DNA from: Sacculina carcini
Lineage: Eukaryota; Arthropoda; Thecostraca; Sacculinidae
Assembly (NCBI GenBank): GCA_916048095.2
Contig: OU696591.1
Coordinates: 1,547,501 to 1,611,500 of the forward strand
Length of the DNA stretch: 64,000 bases
Reading direction: 5' to 3'
The notes under the pieces were generated by a model. That model ran no database searches. It was not told the origin of the DNA and saw only the letters and a program-made list of their open reading frames with translations. Made by a program: the position numbers and the translations under genes. Positions 19,301 through 32,372 of this stretch are shown one piece after another; the stretch's first letter is position 1; each line of letters opens with the position of its first letter.

Positions 19301-20936
19301 ATAGTACTTAAGCAAATGATATTGGGGAATGATGTTAAGTAATAAATATAGTTTGGAAACAGTCTGATGAAAAGATTTCATCATCTTTCATTGTTTGTTT
19401 CGTGTTTGTGTTCTGAATTATACCACACGACGGGCAGATTTATATATCAGGCGGGTTGAGGGATAATATTTGTCAAAATAAGAACAAAAATATTCACATT
19501 TAGACTTTTCTATTGGTTAAGATATTTATAGGTTACATTTTTTGCTTTTCGATTTGTATTCATTATATTTTATGGATTTGATATGAATTTTATTGTATGA
19601 ATTGTTCCGCACGACGGGTGGGTTTAAAAAAGTGTTTTTAGATCCTTTTTTCAAATGGTTCATTTAAAAAAAGGTTTTTTTTTAAAATAAAAATGTTCCG
19701 CGGGCAGCAACTATAGACAATAGAACGTTCAATTTACCCTGTAGAATTAATCCATACACAAAACCAATGGATTTGACTTCAAGATGCAGAACGGATCGTG
19801 TTCGAGTTCTGAATTATTCAGCACGACGGGCGGGTTTAAAAATGACTCAGGCGGACTGAGGGGAAATATTGTGTCGAAATAAAAATAATTAAACTTATAA
19901 TTTTCAATTGATTAATATTTTTATGAGTGTACCCTATTTCATTTTTATTTTTCCATATTTTTTATGAATTGAATATGAATTTCATGTTATGAATTGCTCC
20001 GCACAACTGGCGGGTTTTAATGCTATATATATACATAAAGAAGAAATTATCTGTCTGTCTGTGTATGTATGCTTGAATATGAGGTGACATAATTGCGCTG
20101 GCTCATGGTTCGCTGGTTCAATTATCAGGGGCTTCAAACGCAAACGAAGCGATGGCTCATTTTTATGAAATAAAAATGTCCCGCGGGCAGCAATAAAACG
20201 TTCAATTTCACCGTATAGAATGAATTCATATACAAAACTAATGGATTTGACTTCAAGAACCAGAACGGATGGTGTTCGAGTTCTGAATTTTTCCTCACGC
20301 CGGGCGGGTTTAAATATGAGGCGGGTTGAGTGAAAATATTTTGTCAAAATAAAATTAAAAATAATGAAATTTAGACTTTTTAATTGATTAAGGTCTTCAT
20401 GAGTTTGCCTTATTTATTTTTAATTTGCAATATTTTTATGAATTGTTCCGCACAACGGGCGGGTTTTAATGCGGTTTTAATGCTATATATATACATAAAG
20501 AAGAAATTATCTGTCTGTCTGTGTATGTATGCTTGAATATGAGGTGACATAATTGCGCTGGTTCATGGTTCGCTGGTTCAATGATCAGGGGCTTCAAACG
20601 CAAACGAAGCGATGGCTCATTTTTATGAAATACAAATGTCCCGCGGGCAGCAATAAAACGTTCAATTTCACCGTGTAGAATGAATTCATATACAAAACTA
20701 ATGGATTTGACTTCAAGAACCAGAACGGATGGTGTTCGAGTTCTGAATTATTCCGCACGTCGGCCGGGTTTAAATATGAGGCGGGCTGAGTGAAAATATT
20801 TTGTCAAAATGTAAATTAAAAATAATGAAATTTAGACTTTTTAATTGATTAAGGTTTTTATGAGTTTGCCTTATTTATTTTTAATTTGCAATATTTTTAT
20901 GAATTCTTCCGCACAACGGGCGGGTTTTAATGCTAG
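16327..20936 (+). mobile_element. Non-autonomous Helitron, complete copy 1 (4,610 bp)
   Basis: It starts TCTATATATATAAAAGAG after an A and ends with a CCGC..GCGG hairpin followed by GGTTTTAATGCTAG and a T. This is the Helitron pattern: 5'-TC, 3' hairpin about 11 nt before CTRR, insertion between A and T. It encodes no Rep/helicase. The 5' half holds about four diverged ~340-400-bp tandem units (landmark TGTGTAGAGAATTTTGTGT near 16650, 17043, 17385, 17788). The 3' half holds about ten degenerate copies of the terminal hairpin module (from 18271) and a ~455-bp direct duplication (about 20014-20910). Short minus-strand frames (18322-18522, 19982-20347 and others) are shadows of the repeats. Copy 23610-28219 looks identical over every stretch that I compared. 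Confidence 0.8.
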
Positions 20937-23609
20937 TCTATATATATAAAAGAGATCCTCTGTGTGTCTGTCTGTGTGTCTGTCTGTCTGTGTGTCTGTT
21001 CGACCCTCCTTGGTCCATTTTCTATCAGCTATTATTCGGCCACCACTCAGCCTACCCGCTAACAATTTATACCATCACGTTGGAAATTTTCTTGTCTACA
21101 CTTTAGATTAAATTTTAAATTTCAAAAATGAAATCCAAAAAAGTTATAGCGGTGAAAAGACAAAATGAACCCTGAAAAATGCGAAAATTGTGGTCAATGC
21201 TCTGCCATCTACTCCTCATAAACCAGAAATGGTACAGCCAAACAGATTATACCACTGTGTAGAGAATTTTCTGTTCTACAAGATAGGTTATAATTAATAT
21301 CCAAAAATTAAATATAAAATATGTAAAAATGACAAAATTTCAGTCTACATTCAAAATTATATTTAAGCTCGACGCGTCCGATTTTCTGTACTTTTTTCTC
21401 TATTTCTCAGCAACTAAACATCACACATCTAAATAAATATTACCATCATGCTGGGAATTTTGTTTTCTACAGCACGGTATAAATTTTAATTTTCCAGAGC
21501 GTATTAAGAAAAAGTTACGGCGGTGTGAAGTCAAAATGACAAAGTCAAAAAGGCACTGAAAAACGCGAATATTTTGGTCAATATTCCGCTATCTATTCCT
21601 CTTAAACCAGCGGAGTTACAGTTATAAAAATTATACTATTGTGTAGAAAATTTTGTGTTCTACAAGAAACGCTATAATTTATACCCACAAATGATACAAA
21701 AAACGTGTAAAATTGGAAAAATTCTCAAATACATCCAAAATTACACTTGAACACCGTGCGACTAAAATTAATTCATTTTTCTACCTATTTCTCAAGAACT
21801 ATTTGTTACACATAAAAATAAATTATACCATTGTGCTGGAAAGTTTGTTTTCTACAATACGGTATAATTCTTAATTTTCCAAAGTGTATCTGAAGGAAGT
21901 TACGGCGGTGTAAAGTCAAATGGACATATTGCCAATTTGACAGCTATTATGCGCACTTGCGATTACACAGGAATATACTACTGTGTAGAGAATTTTGTGT
22001 TCTACAAGAAAATGTATAATTTATACCCACAAATGATACAAAAAACGTGTAAAATTGGCAAAATTCTCAAATACATCCAAAATTACACTTGAACACCGGG
22101 TGACTAAAATTAATTCATTTTTCTACCCATTTCTCAGGAACTGTTTGTCATACATTAAAATTAATTATACCATCGTGCTAGAAATTTTGTTTTCTACAAT
22201 ACGGTATAATTTTTAATTTTCCAAAGTGTATCTGAAGGAAGTTACGGCGGTGTAAAGTCAAATTGTCATGTTGCCAATTTGACAGCTATTATGCGCACTT
22301 GCGATTACACATGAATATACACTGATTTAATTTCACTGAAGTCCAATCATAATTTACGCACTTGCGATTACACAGGAATATACTACTGTGTAGATAATTT
22401 TGTGTTCTACAAGATAAGCTATAATTTATACCCACAAATGATACAAAAAACGTGTAAAATTGGCAAAATTCTCAAATACATCCAAAATTTCACTTGAACA
22501 CCGGCCGAATAAAATTAATTAATTTTTCTACTATTTCTCAGTAACTATTTGTTAAACATAAAAATAAATTATACCATCGTGCTAGAAATCTTGTTTTCTA
22601 CAATACGGTATAATTTGTAATTTTACAAAGTGTATCTGAAGGAAGTTACGGCGGTGTAAAGTCAAATTATCATGTTGCCAATTTGACAGCTATTATGCGC
22701 ACTTGCGATTACACAGGAATATACACCGATTAAATTTCACTGAAGCCCAATCACAATTAAGAATTCATCATATTATCTCCAAGCATGGATGGTGTGGTTT
22801 TATTGCGTACAGTTTAATTAATGCTACACTATACTGAATATAAAGGCTTTATTGTCCTCAATAACGGAATATACTACTGTGTAGAAAATTTTGTGTTCTA
22901 CAAGAAAAGGTATAATTTATACCCACAAATGATACAAAAAACGTGTAAAATTGGCAAAATTCTCAAATACATCCAAAATTACACTTGAGCACCGGGTGAC
23001 TAAAATTTATTCATTTTTCTACCTATTTCTCAAAAACTAATTGTGACACATTAAAATGAATTATACCATCGTGCTAGAAATTTTGGTTTCTACAATACGG
23101 TATAATTCTTAAATATCCAAAGTGTATCTGAAGGAAGTTACGGCGGTGTAAAGTCAAAATGTCATGTTGCCAATTTGACAGCTATTATGCGCACTGGCGA
23201 TTACACATGAATATACACTGATTTAATTTCACTGAAGTCTAATCACAATTTACGCACTTGCGATTACTCAGGAACATGCTACTGTGTAGAGAATTTTGTG
23301 TTCTACAAGATAAGCTATAATTTATACCCACAAATGATACAAAAAACGTGTAAAATTGGCAAAATTCTCAAATCCATCCAAAATTACACTTGAACACCGG
23401 GCGACTAAAATTAATTCATTTTTCTACCTATTTCTCAGGAACTGTTTGTCATACATTAAAATTAATTATACCATCGTGCTAGAAATTTTGTTTTCTACAA
23501 CACGGTATTATTCTTAATTTTCCAAAGTGTATCTGAATTTTCCAAAGTGTATCTGAAGTGTTATGAATTGCTCCGCACAACGGGCGGGTTTTAATGCTAT
23601 ATATATATA
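20937..23609 (+). mobile_element. Non-autonomous Helitron, internally deleted copy 2
   Basis: It begins TCTATATATATAAAAGAG immediately after the CTAG of copy 1. It carries six of the ~340-490-bp units (landmarks near 21257, 21640, 21981, 22388, 22877, 23281). After a TCTGAATTTTCCAAAGTGTA duplication near 23520-23555 it jumps directly to the 3' module GAATTGCTCCGCACAACGGG..TTTTAATGCTA at 23565-23600, losing the hairpin-rich 3' half. The CTAG end is replaced by CTATATAT, which merges into a (TA)n run. Confidence 0.75.
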
Positions 23610-26600
23610 TCTATATATATAAAAGAGATCCTCTGTGTGTCTGTCTGTGTGTGTGTGTGTGTGTCTGTGTGTGTGTTCGACCCTCCTTGGTCCATTTTCT
23701 ATCAGCTATTATTCGGCCACCACTCAGCCTACCCGCTAACAATTTATACCATCACGTTGGAAATTTTCTTGTCTACACTTTAGATTAAATTTTAAATTTC
23801 AAAAATGAAATCAAAAAAAGTTATAGCGGTGAAAATACAAAATGAACCCTGAAAAATGCGAAAATTGTGGTCAATGCTCTGCCATCTACTCCTCATAAAC
23901 CATAAATGGTACAGCCAAACAGATTATACCACTGTGTAGAGAATTTTCTGTTCTACAAGATAGGTTATAATTCATATACAAAAATAGAACATAAAAGATG
24001 TAAACATGACAAAATTTCAATCTATATTCAAAATTATATTTATACTCCACGCGTCCGATTTTCTATACTTTTTTCTCTATGTATCAAAAACTAATTATCA
24101 CACAACTAAATAAATAATACCATCATGCTGGGAATTTTGTTTGCTACAACACGGTATAATTTTTAATTTTCCAAAGTGTATTGAAAAAAAGTAACGGCGG
24201 TGTGAAGTCAAAATGACAAAGTCAAAAATGCAAAATTAGCACTGGAAACCGTGAATGTTTTGGTAAATATTCCCCTATCTATTCCTCATAAACCAGCAAT
24301 GGTACAGCTATAAAAATTATACTATTGTGTAGATAATTTTGTGTTCTACAAGAAAAGTTATAATTTATACCCACAAATGATACAAAAAATGTGTAAAATT
24401 GGCAAAATTGTCAAATACATCCAAAATTACACTTGATCACCGGGCGCCTAAATTTATTCATTTTTCTACCTATTTCTCAGGAACTATTTGTCACACATTA
24501 AAATAAATTATATCATCGTGCTGGAAATTGTATTTTTTAAAATGCGGTATAATTCTTAATTTTCCAAAGTGTATCTGAAGGAAGTGACGGCGGTGTAAAG
24601 TCAAAAGGACATATTGCCAATTTGACAGCTATTATGCGCACTTGCGATTACACAGGAATATACTACTGTGTAGAGAATTTTGTGTTCTACAAGAAAAGGT
24701 GTAATTTATACCCACAAATGATACAAAAAACGTGTAAAATTGGCAAAATTCTCAAATACATCCAAAATGACACTTGAACACCGGGTGACTACAATTTATT
24801 CATTTTTATACCCATTTCTCAGGAACTATTTGTCATACATTAAAATTAATTATACCATCGTGCTAGAAATTTTGTTTCCTACAGTACGGTATAATTTTTA
24901 ATTTTCCAAAGTGTATCTGAAGGAAGTTACGCCGGTGTAAAGTCAAAATGTCATGTTGCCAATTTGACAGCTATTATGCGTACTTGCGATTACACATGAA
25001 TATACACTGATTAAATTTCACTGAAGTCCAATCACAATTTACGCACTTGCGATTACACAGGAATATACTACTGTGTAGAGAATTTTGTGTTCTACAAGAT
25101 AAGCTATAATTTATACCCACAAATGATACAAAAAATGTGTAAAATTGGCAAAATTCTCAAATACATCCAAAATTACACTTGAACACCGGGCGACTAAAAT
25201 TAATTCATTTTTCTACTATTTCTCAGTAACTATTTGTTACACATAAAAATAAATTATACCATCGTTCTAGAAATCTTTTCTTCTACAATACGGTATAATT
25301 TGTAATTTTCCAAAGGGTATCTGAAGGAAGTTACGGCGGTGTAAAGTCAAAAGGACATATTGCCAATTTGACAGCTATTATGCGCACTTGCGATTACACA
25401 GGAATATACACCGATTAAATTTCACTGAAGCCCAATCACAATTAAGAATGCATCATATTTTCTCCAAGCATGGATGGTGTGGTTTTATTGCGTACAGTTT
25501 AATTAATGCTACACTCTACTGAATATAAAGGCTTTATTGTCCTCAATAACGTTCCGCACGACGGGCGGGTAAAATGCTATTGGGAACAAAGTAAACTACT
25601 GAATTTAACTGTGTAATTTAATTGGTTTAATTTCAAGTTGCATAAGCATAAGTTGCATAAGGATATGGGTTGCAATATCATGTAATGCCAACTTATGCTG
25701 TTTTAGCGGAAGCATTAACCTGGAATTATAGAGATGACAGAAGGTTGCATTGTTTTGATAGTGTTGTGGAAAAACATGTTTTCTAAATTGAAACATAAAT
25801 TTCACATTTAGACTTTTAGATTAGCTATAACTTTCCTGTGCGTTTGTTTTTCTTTTTCAATTTGCACTAATTTTTTTCTGAATTGAATATTAATTATATT
25901 TTATGAACTGTTCCGCACGACGGGCGAATTAAATGTATCTATAAAGAGTGGGTTTAAATGATAGCGAGGTATATGATATTTTGCTAGCAGTAAATATTCT
26001 AGCGATAAAAGTAGAATAGCTCTTAAGCAAATGATTTTGGAGAATGATGTGAACCTTTAAATATATTTTGCGATCTGATGATATATGTATTAGGAATAAT
26101 ACGTAGCAGAATATAGATTGCATAATATAATATCGGTTGTAATATCAAGGGCTGCATTATCGATGTAATCCAAAAAATAACAACTGTATGAATATGATGC
26201 ATTAGTGGAAGCATTAACCGGGAATTATGAGATAATATGATAATGGTGTAAAATTATATCGCATTATGCAACAAATGTGAATTTAGCTACCTTACAGTTT
26301 GGTCCCGATACTATATTGGCGGGTTGAGAGAAAAGTATTGGTGGGCCGCGTGTTTGGGACCCCTGGGGTAGATAATCTCAGTCTTCTGATTACAAATTAT
26401 GATCGCATCAGTATATTTTGTGATCACAAACTAATAAGTTAAATCACCTCAGACTAGGCTGAGAGCGGTCAAGATTGAATGGTTGGGTTGGGTTGGGTAG
26501 GTTTGACTCAGGTTATATTGGGTTTTAATGATAGCGGAAAATATATAAATTTTAACAATAAATATTATAGCGGTAAAAGTGAAATAGTACTTAAGCAAAT

Positions 26601-28219
26601 GATATTGGGGAATGATGTTAAGTAATAAATATAGTTTGGAAACAGTCTGATGAAAAGATTTCATCATCTTTCATTGTTTGTTTCGTGTTTGTGTTCTGAA
26701 TTATACCACACGACGGGCAGATTTATATATCAGGCGGGTTGAGGGATAATATTTGTCAAAATAAGAACAAAAATATTCACATTTAGACTTTTCTATTGGT
26801 TAAGATATTTATAGGTTACATTTTTTGCTTTTCGATTTGTATTCATTATATTTTATGGATTTGATATGAATTTTATTGTATGAATTGTTCCGCACGACGG
26901 GTGGGTTTAAAAAAGTGTTTTTAGATCCTTTTTTCAAATGGTTCATTTAAAAAAAGGTTTTTTTTTAAAATAAAAATGTTCCGCGGGCAGCAACTATAGA
27001 CAATAGAACGTTCAATTTACCCTGTAGAATTAATCCATACACAAAACCAATGGATTTGACTTCAAGATGCAGAACGGATCGTGTTCGAGTTCTGAATTAT
27101 TCAGCACGACGGGCGGGTTTAAAAATGACTCAGGCGGACTGAGGGGAAATATTGTGTCGAAATAAAAATAATTAAACTTATAATTTTCAATTGATTAATA
27201 TTTTTATGAGTGTACCCTATTTCATTTTTATTTTTCCATATTTTTTATGAATTGAATATGAATTTCATGTTATGAATTGCTCCGCACAACTGGCGGGTTT
27301 TAATGCTATATATATACATAAAGAAGAAATTATCTGTCTGTCTGTGTATGTATGCTTGAATATGAGGTGACATAATTGCGCTGGCTCATGGTTCGCTGGT
27401 TCAATTATCAGGGGCTTCAAACGCAAACGAAGCGATGGCTCATTTTTATGAAATAAAAATGTCCCGCGGGCAGCAATAAAACGTTCAATTTCACCGTATA
27501 GAATGAATTCATATACAAAACTAATGGATTTGACTTCAAGAACCAGAACGGATGGTGTTCGAGTTCTGAATTTTTCCTCACGCCGGGCGGGTTTAAATAT
27601 GAGGCGGGTTGAGTGAAAATATTTTGTCAAAATAAAATTAAAAATAATGAAATTTAGACTTTTTAATTGATTAAGGTCTTCATGAGTTTGCCTTATTTAT
27701 TTTTAATTTGCAATATTTTTATGAATTGTTCCGCACAACGGGCGGGTTTTAATGCGGTTTTAATGCTATATATATACATAAAGAAGAAATTATCTGTCTG
27801 TCTGTGTATGTATGCTTGAATATGAGGTGACATAATTGCGCTGGTTCATGGTTCGCTGGTTCAATGATCAGGGGCTTCAAACGCAAACGAAGCGATGGCT
27901 CATTTTTATGAAATACAAATGTCCCGCGGGCAGCAATAAAACGTTCAATTTCACCGTGTAGAATGAATTCATATACAAAACTAATGGATTTGACTTCAAG
28001 AACCAGAACGGATGGTGTTCGAGTTCTGAATTATTCCGCACGTCGGCCGGGTTTAAATATGAGGCGGGCTGAGTGAAAATATTTTGTCAAAATGTAAATT
28101 AAAAATAATGAAATTTAGACTTTTTAATTGATTAAGGTTTTTATGAGTTTGCCTTATTTATTTTTAATTTGCAATATTTTTATGAATTCTTCCGCACAAC
28201 GGGCGGGTTTTAATGCTAG
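23610..28219 (+). mobile_element. Non-autonomous Helitron, complete copy 3 (4,610 bp)
   Basis: The same length, ends and internal landmarks as copy 1 at a constant offset of 7,283 bp from the first to the last base, so there is no net indel. The match starts at the TC and stops at the CTAG; flanks differ. That is what transposition of a defined element would give, although an assembly duplication is also possible. Coding capacity: none. Confidence 0.8.
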
Positions 28220-29255
28220 TATATATATAAAAGAGATCCTCTCTGTGTGTGTGTGTGTGTGTGTGTGTGTCTGTCCCACCCTACTTGGTCCATTTTCTAT
28301 CAGCTACTACTCGGCCACCATTCGGCGTACCTGCTAACAATTTATACCATCACATAAAAAAATTCTTGTCTACACTTTGAGCTAAATTTTAAATTTTAAA
28401 AACAAAACCCAAAAAAGTTATAGCGGTGAAAAGACAAAATGAACCCTGAAAAATGCGAAAATTTTTGTCAATATTTTGTCATCGAGTTCTGCTAAAGCAG
28501 AAATGGTACAGCTATACAGATTATACCCCTGTGTAAAAAAAATCTGTATTACACGGTAGAGTTTAATTTATATTCAAAAACTAAATACAAAATATGTAAA
28601 AATGACAAAATTTCAATCTACATTCAAAATTTTATTTAAACTCCGGCGACCGATTTTCTGTACTTTTTTCTCTATTTCTCAACAACTAATCATCACAGAT
28701 CTATATAAATTATACCATCATACTGGAAATTTGGTTTTCTACAACCCGGTATAAAGTTTAATTTTCCAGAGTGTATTAAAAAAGTTACGACGGTGTGAGG
28801 TCAAAATGACAAAGTCAAAAAAGCAATATTAGCACTGAAAAACGTGAATATTTTGGTCAATATTCCGCTATCTGCTCCTCATAAATTAGCCATGGTACAG
28901 CTATAAAAATTATACAATTGTGTAGGAAATTTTGTGTTCTACATGATAAGCTATAATTTATACCCACAAATGATACAAAAAAGTGTAAAATTGGCAAAAT
29001 TCTCAAATCTATCCAAAATTTCACTTGAACACCGGGCGACTAAAATTAATTCATTTTTCTACTATTTCTCAGTAACTATTCGTTACACATAAAAATAAAT
29101 TATACAATCGTGCTGAAAATTTTGTTTTCTACAATGCGGTATAATTTTTAATTTTCCAAAGTGTATCTGAAGAAAGTTACGGCGGTGTAAAGTCAAAAGG
29201 ACATATTGCCAATTTGACAGCTATTATGCGCACTTGCGATTTCACAGGAACAGGG
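28220..29255 (+). mobile_element. Helitron copy 4, 3'-truncated
   Basis: It starts TATATATATAAAAGAGATCC (C of the 5' TC lost) right after the CTAG of copy 3. It follows the family sequence with more differences than copies 1-3, through three ~400-bp units, and breaks off after ATGCGCACTTGCGATTTCAC at about 29250. It is older than the two long copies. Confidence 0.7.
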
Positions 29256-29429
29256 TTTGTTTGGTTTAAACGAAGTTTTTTTTATAAAAAAAACATGGGT
29301 TTTTTTTAATTAGTTTTTTTGATAGAAATGATTTTTCTCATATAGGATTGATCAAATATTTTCAGAATTAGTAAATTAGTTCATTAATGCAGTTTTGAAT
29401 CTTCATAAATATTACTTTTTGACATGATT
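29256..29429. other. AT-rich junction between Helitron copy 4 and the gypsy element
   Basis: Runs of T and A (for example TTTTTTTTATAAAAAAAA) with no family match. The 3' part of the gypsy element should be here and is not. Confidence 0.5.
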
Positions 29430-31964
29430 TTAATGTTTTGCACGATATTGGAAAAATAAACAGGTAGAGAGGTATGGAGAGAGTTTTCGGACCGTGAATA
29501 TACTTGCCAGGGCCTCTCTTTGCACTTGGCTGTATCGCCTCTGACAATCCGTTAACGTCTTTGATGCATTTGCAATTGGACGCTCACTATCATCTGGATA
29601 CCGATTGAACAAAACAGCTCCCAGTCCTACCCCGGACGCATCGCATGAAATACCGATCGGAAGACTCGGATCGAAGTGTGTCAGTAGGACGTCAGAAGCG
29701 ATCATCTCTTTCAATTTCTCAAACGCTTCCTGCTCTTTATCACTCCATGTCCAAGTGACTCCTTTCTTGCATAGCTGGTACAACGGTTCGGACACAGTGG
29801 AGAGATTCGTCAAGAATTTCCCGTAAAAATTTTCTGAACCGAGAAACGATTTCAAAGTTGAGATATCCTCAGGAGCAGGAAGACGAATCAAATCATCTAC
29901 CTTTGCACTTTTAGACACACCATTCATTGATAGCACATGTCCCAGGTATTCAACGCTGGTGTCCGCAAAGCGGCACTTGTCGATACGACATCGCAATCCA
30001 TTATCAGGAAGTCGTTGTAACAGACCACGGAGATTTTGTAGGTGATCCGCTTCGTCCACACCGCTGACAAGAATGTCGTCGAGGAAAACAACGACGCCAG
30101 GTAGATCCGACGTTAGTTGCTCCATTATTCTCTGGAAGTAGCCGGGGGCGGAGCTGATACCAAATGGTAACCGTTTCTGAAGCAGAACACCTTTGTGAGT
30201 GCTCAAAGCAAGTCGTCTTTGGCTGACAGGTCCGAGGCGAATTTGGTTGTACGCATCGGCGAGGTCAACCTTGGAGAATCCATAGCAGCCATGCAATCTG
30301 CTCATCAGCTCTTCTGCTGTTGGAAGTGGTTGCCGGTGTGTCTCTAACTGCGGGTTGACAGTAGCTGAATAATCACCACACACACGGATGGAAGACTTCC
30401 CTTCACTCTTCTGTTCCTTTCTCACCGGGACCACCGTACCGTAGTTGTTGAATGATGTTCGCTCCCATATTCCTTTCTTTATGCCTCTCTCATATGCCTG
30501 TGACAAGTCATCTTGCATAGCGAATGGTACCGGTCGAGGTTTGCAGAAAATAGGTTTGATGCTCTCTTTGAACTGAATTTCCAGCTCAAAGTCTTTCAGG
30601 CAACCTAACTCATCCTTGAACAAGTCTTGAAATTCGCTGCAAAGTTCACGGCAGGCAGTTTTCAGTGAAGTCAGTGACTCACCTTCTTTCACTGAGTAGA
30701 CCGATGGTTTTTTCATCGTGTGAACGGCTTTGTCAACTGAAATATGCATTGCAGCTATGGTGTCGCGACCCAGTAAGCTCAGTCCGACAACATCGGTCAC
30801 GACGATCGGAATATGACAGCTGGCTCCAGTGGAAGCTCGTACCTGCCCAGTGAAGCCACCTAGTATTGGCAGTGTGTGCTTCAAGGCTGACTCGTATTGT
30901 GTATGGATTTCCCGTAGCGCAGGTTTGCCGAGCTTCATCCAGTTCTCCTTCGTGATGAAGTTGGCTGCAGATCCCGTGTCAAGTTCCATAATGCATGTTC
31001 TGCCTTCAATTTCCACCTCAACTTCAAGCTTGGGAATTTTCTCGTCGGTCTGATTCACTCTGTTCAGAAATTCGAGTTTCGTAATACATTTGACATCTGA
31101 AGTAGTAGTAATTCGTTTCTTCTGTTTGCAAATAATCTCCAAGTGTCCTTTCTTTTTGCAGAAATTGCAAACCGAATCTGCATGTCGGCATACATTTGCC
31201 TTGTGACCGTGTTTGCCACATCGAAAGCATTGTGGCTTTCTCGAGTCACTTGACTTCGAACGACTTCGGTTCACTTTATCGTTAACGGCATGAACTACAC
31301 GTGATGCACCCCCATATACAGTCTCTTTGGCAACTTTTGCCGCATCCTCAACCTCTGCCGCCAATTGAACTGCTCTTGAAAAATCCAGGTCATCGTGCTT
31401 GACCTTGAACATAGACTTCAGCACAGCTTCGTTGTTTATTGAACACACAAATCTGGTTCGCATGGCTTCATCCAACGGTTCTCGGATGGAAGGAAAGTCA
31501 CATGTCACGGCATCCTGACGTATACGCGACGCTAACTCCTGGACCGTCTCTCCTGGCTTACGCTCGGTGTTAGACCATAATTTATACCGCTCGCGCACGA
31601 CAAACCTTTTTGGGTCAAACTGAATTTTCATGTAGTTGCAGATATCTGAGATAGTGAGAGAATTCACTTCCCGCGGAGGAGACTCTTGTGCAGCGAGGTT
31701 CGACAGCATCTTGTAAATCATTTGCGACTGATTAGTGAGAAACACTTGTGCCTGTTTATCCTCAGACACGGAATTAGCACCGCAAAAAGTGCACAATTTA
31801 GACCAGTAATCGGTCCACAACTCAGTGGTAGAATCAAAACTCGCAAAAGCTGGTACGGAAGTGGTGGTATTTGAATTAGCAATACTGATAGAACTGAGTA
31901 CAGTATGCATTTGTTCCTGGTATTGTCTCATCTGTTCCTGCTGCTGCTCCATTTGTTTTTGCAT
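29430..31964 (-). CDS. Ty3/gypsy gag-pol polyprotein, 3'-truncated in RNase H
   Basis: A single 844-codon frame starting at the ATG complement at 31964 (MQKQMEQQQEQM, a coiled-coil start; the open frame continues 38 codons upstream without an ATG). Order: gag core with a retrotrans_gag-like block (YMKIQFDPKRFVVRERYKLW, ERKPGETVQELA); two CCHC knuckles (about 246-259 and 266-279, CFRCGKHGHKANVC and CNFCKKKGHLEIIC); aspartic protease LDTGSA (328-333) with LLGRD downstream; RT with VDLADAY (566-572), LPFGISSAPGYF and FLDDILV (627-633); connection; RNase H opening CDASGVGLGAVL (774-785). The family pattern is followed up to YSQVQREALASIF and is then replaced by a short unrelated tail and stop. 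Integrase is absent. Gag and pol are in one frame. The frame has no internal stop, so the loss of the 3' end seems recent or the RT part remains selected. Confidence 0.9.
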   Translation of the reverse strand: MQKQMEQQQEQMRQYQEQMHTVLSSISIANSNTTTSVPAFASFDSTTELWTDYWSKLCTFCGANSVSEDKQAQVFLTNQSQMIYKMLSNLAAQESPPREVNSLTISDICNYMKIQFDPKRFVVRERYKLWSNTERKPGETVQELASRIRQDAVTCDFPSIREPLDEAMRTRFVCSINNEAVLKSMFKVKHDDLDFSRAVQLAAEVEDAAKVAKETVYGGASRVVHAVNDKVNRSRSKSSDSRKPQCFRCGKHGHKANVCRHADSVCNFCKKKGHLEIICKQKKRITTTSDVKCITKLEFLNRVNQTDEKIPKLEVEVEIEGRTCIMELDTGSAANFITKENWMKLGKPALREIHTQYESALKHTLPILGGFTGQVRASTGASCHIPIVVTDVVGLSLLGRDTIAAMHISVDKAVHTMKKPSVYSVKEGESLTSLKTACRELCSEFQDLFKDELGCLKDFELEIQFKESIKPIFCKPRPVPFAMQDDLSQAYERGIKKGIWERTSFNNYGTVVPVRKEQKSEGKSSIRVCGDYSATVNPQLETHRQPLPTAEELMSRLHGCYGFSKVDLADAYNQIRLGPVSQRRLALSTHKGVLLQKRLPFGISSAPGYFQRIMEQLTSDLPGVVVFLDDILVSGVDEADHLQNLRGLLQRLPDNGLRCRIDKCRFADTSVEYLGHVLSMNGVSKSAKVDDLIRLPAPEDISTLKSFLGSENFYGKFLTNLSTVSEPLYQLCKKGVTWTWSDKEQEAFEKLKEMIASDVLLTHFDPSLPIGISCDASGVGLGAVLFNRYPDDSERPIANASKTLTDCQRRYSQVQREALASIFTVRKLSPYLSTCLFFQYRAKH

Positions 31965-32372
31965 GAGTTTCAAGAGTTTGTGGCGGTTGACTCGCCACAG
32001 AGCTACACTAGCACACAGGACGAGTGTTCTGGACCGACTGTTTATTGCGACACATGACACATATGCACAAGGCTGCAACGCACATGCAGATGTATAGAAT
32101 TGTCATATGATACCGCACACAATACGCTGCAAGCACACGCGCAGTGTCCTTCTGGCAGGTTCCCCGAAGTGGTGCGTGACGCTGTTGCACGTGGCGCACC
32201 ACAAGTTCACCAACCCCAGCCATTGAAGAAATGTACGTATACGCCGAAACGTTGCACATAAAAATTCCAGTATACACTCAAAATGAAATAAACATACCAA
32301 ATACCAATTAGTTGATGAACACAACGTAGAAAACAAAGTAGCGATGTTCAAAACAATACAGCAATTGGAATT

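Noticed and set aside
18793-19385. Further hammerhead core (CTGATGA followed by A/T-rich sequence) in the Helitrons and at 33853
   Set aside because: CTGATGA occurs, but no stem II leading to GAAA follows at proper distance.
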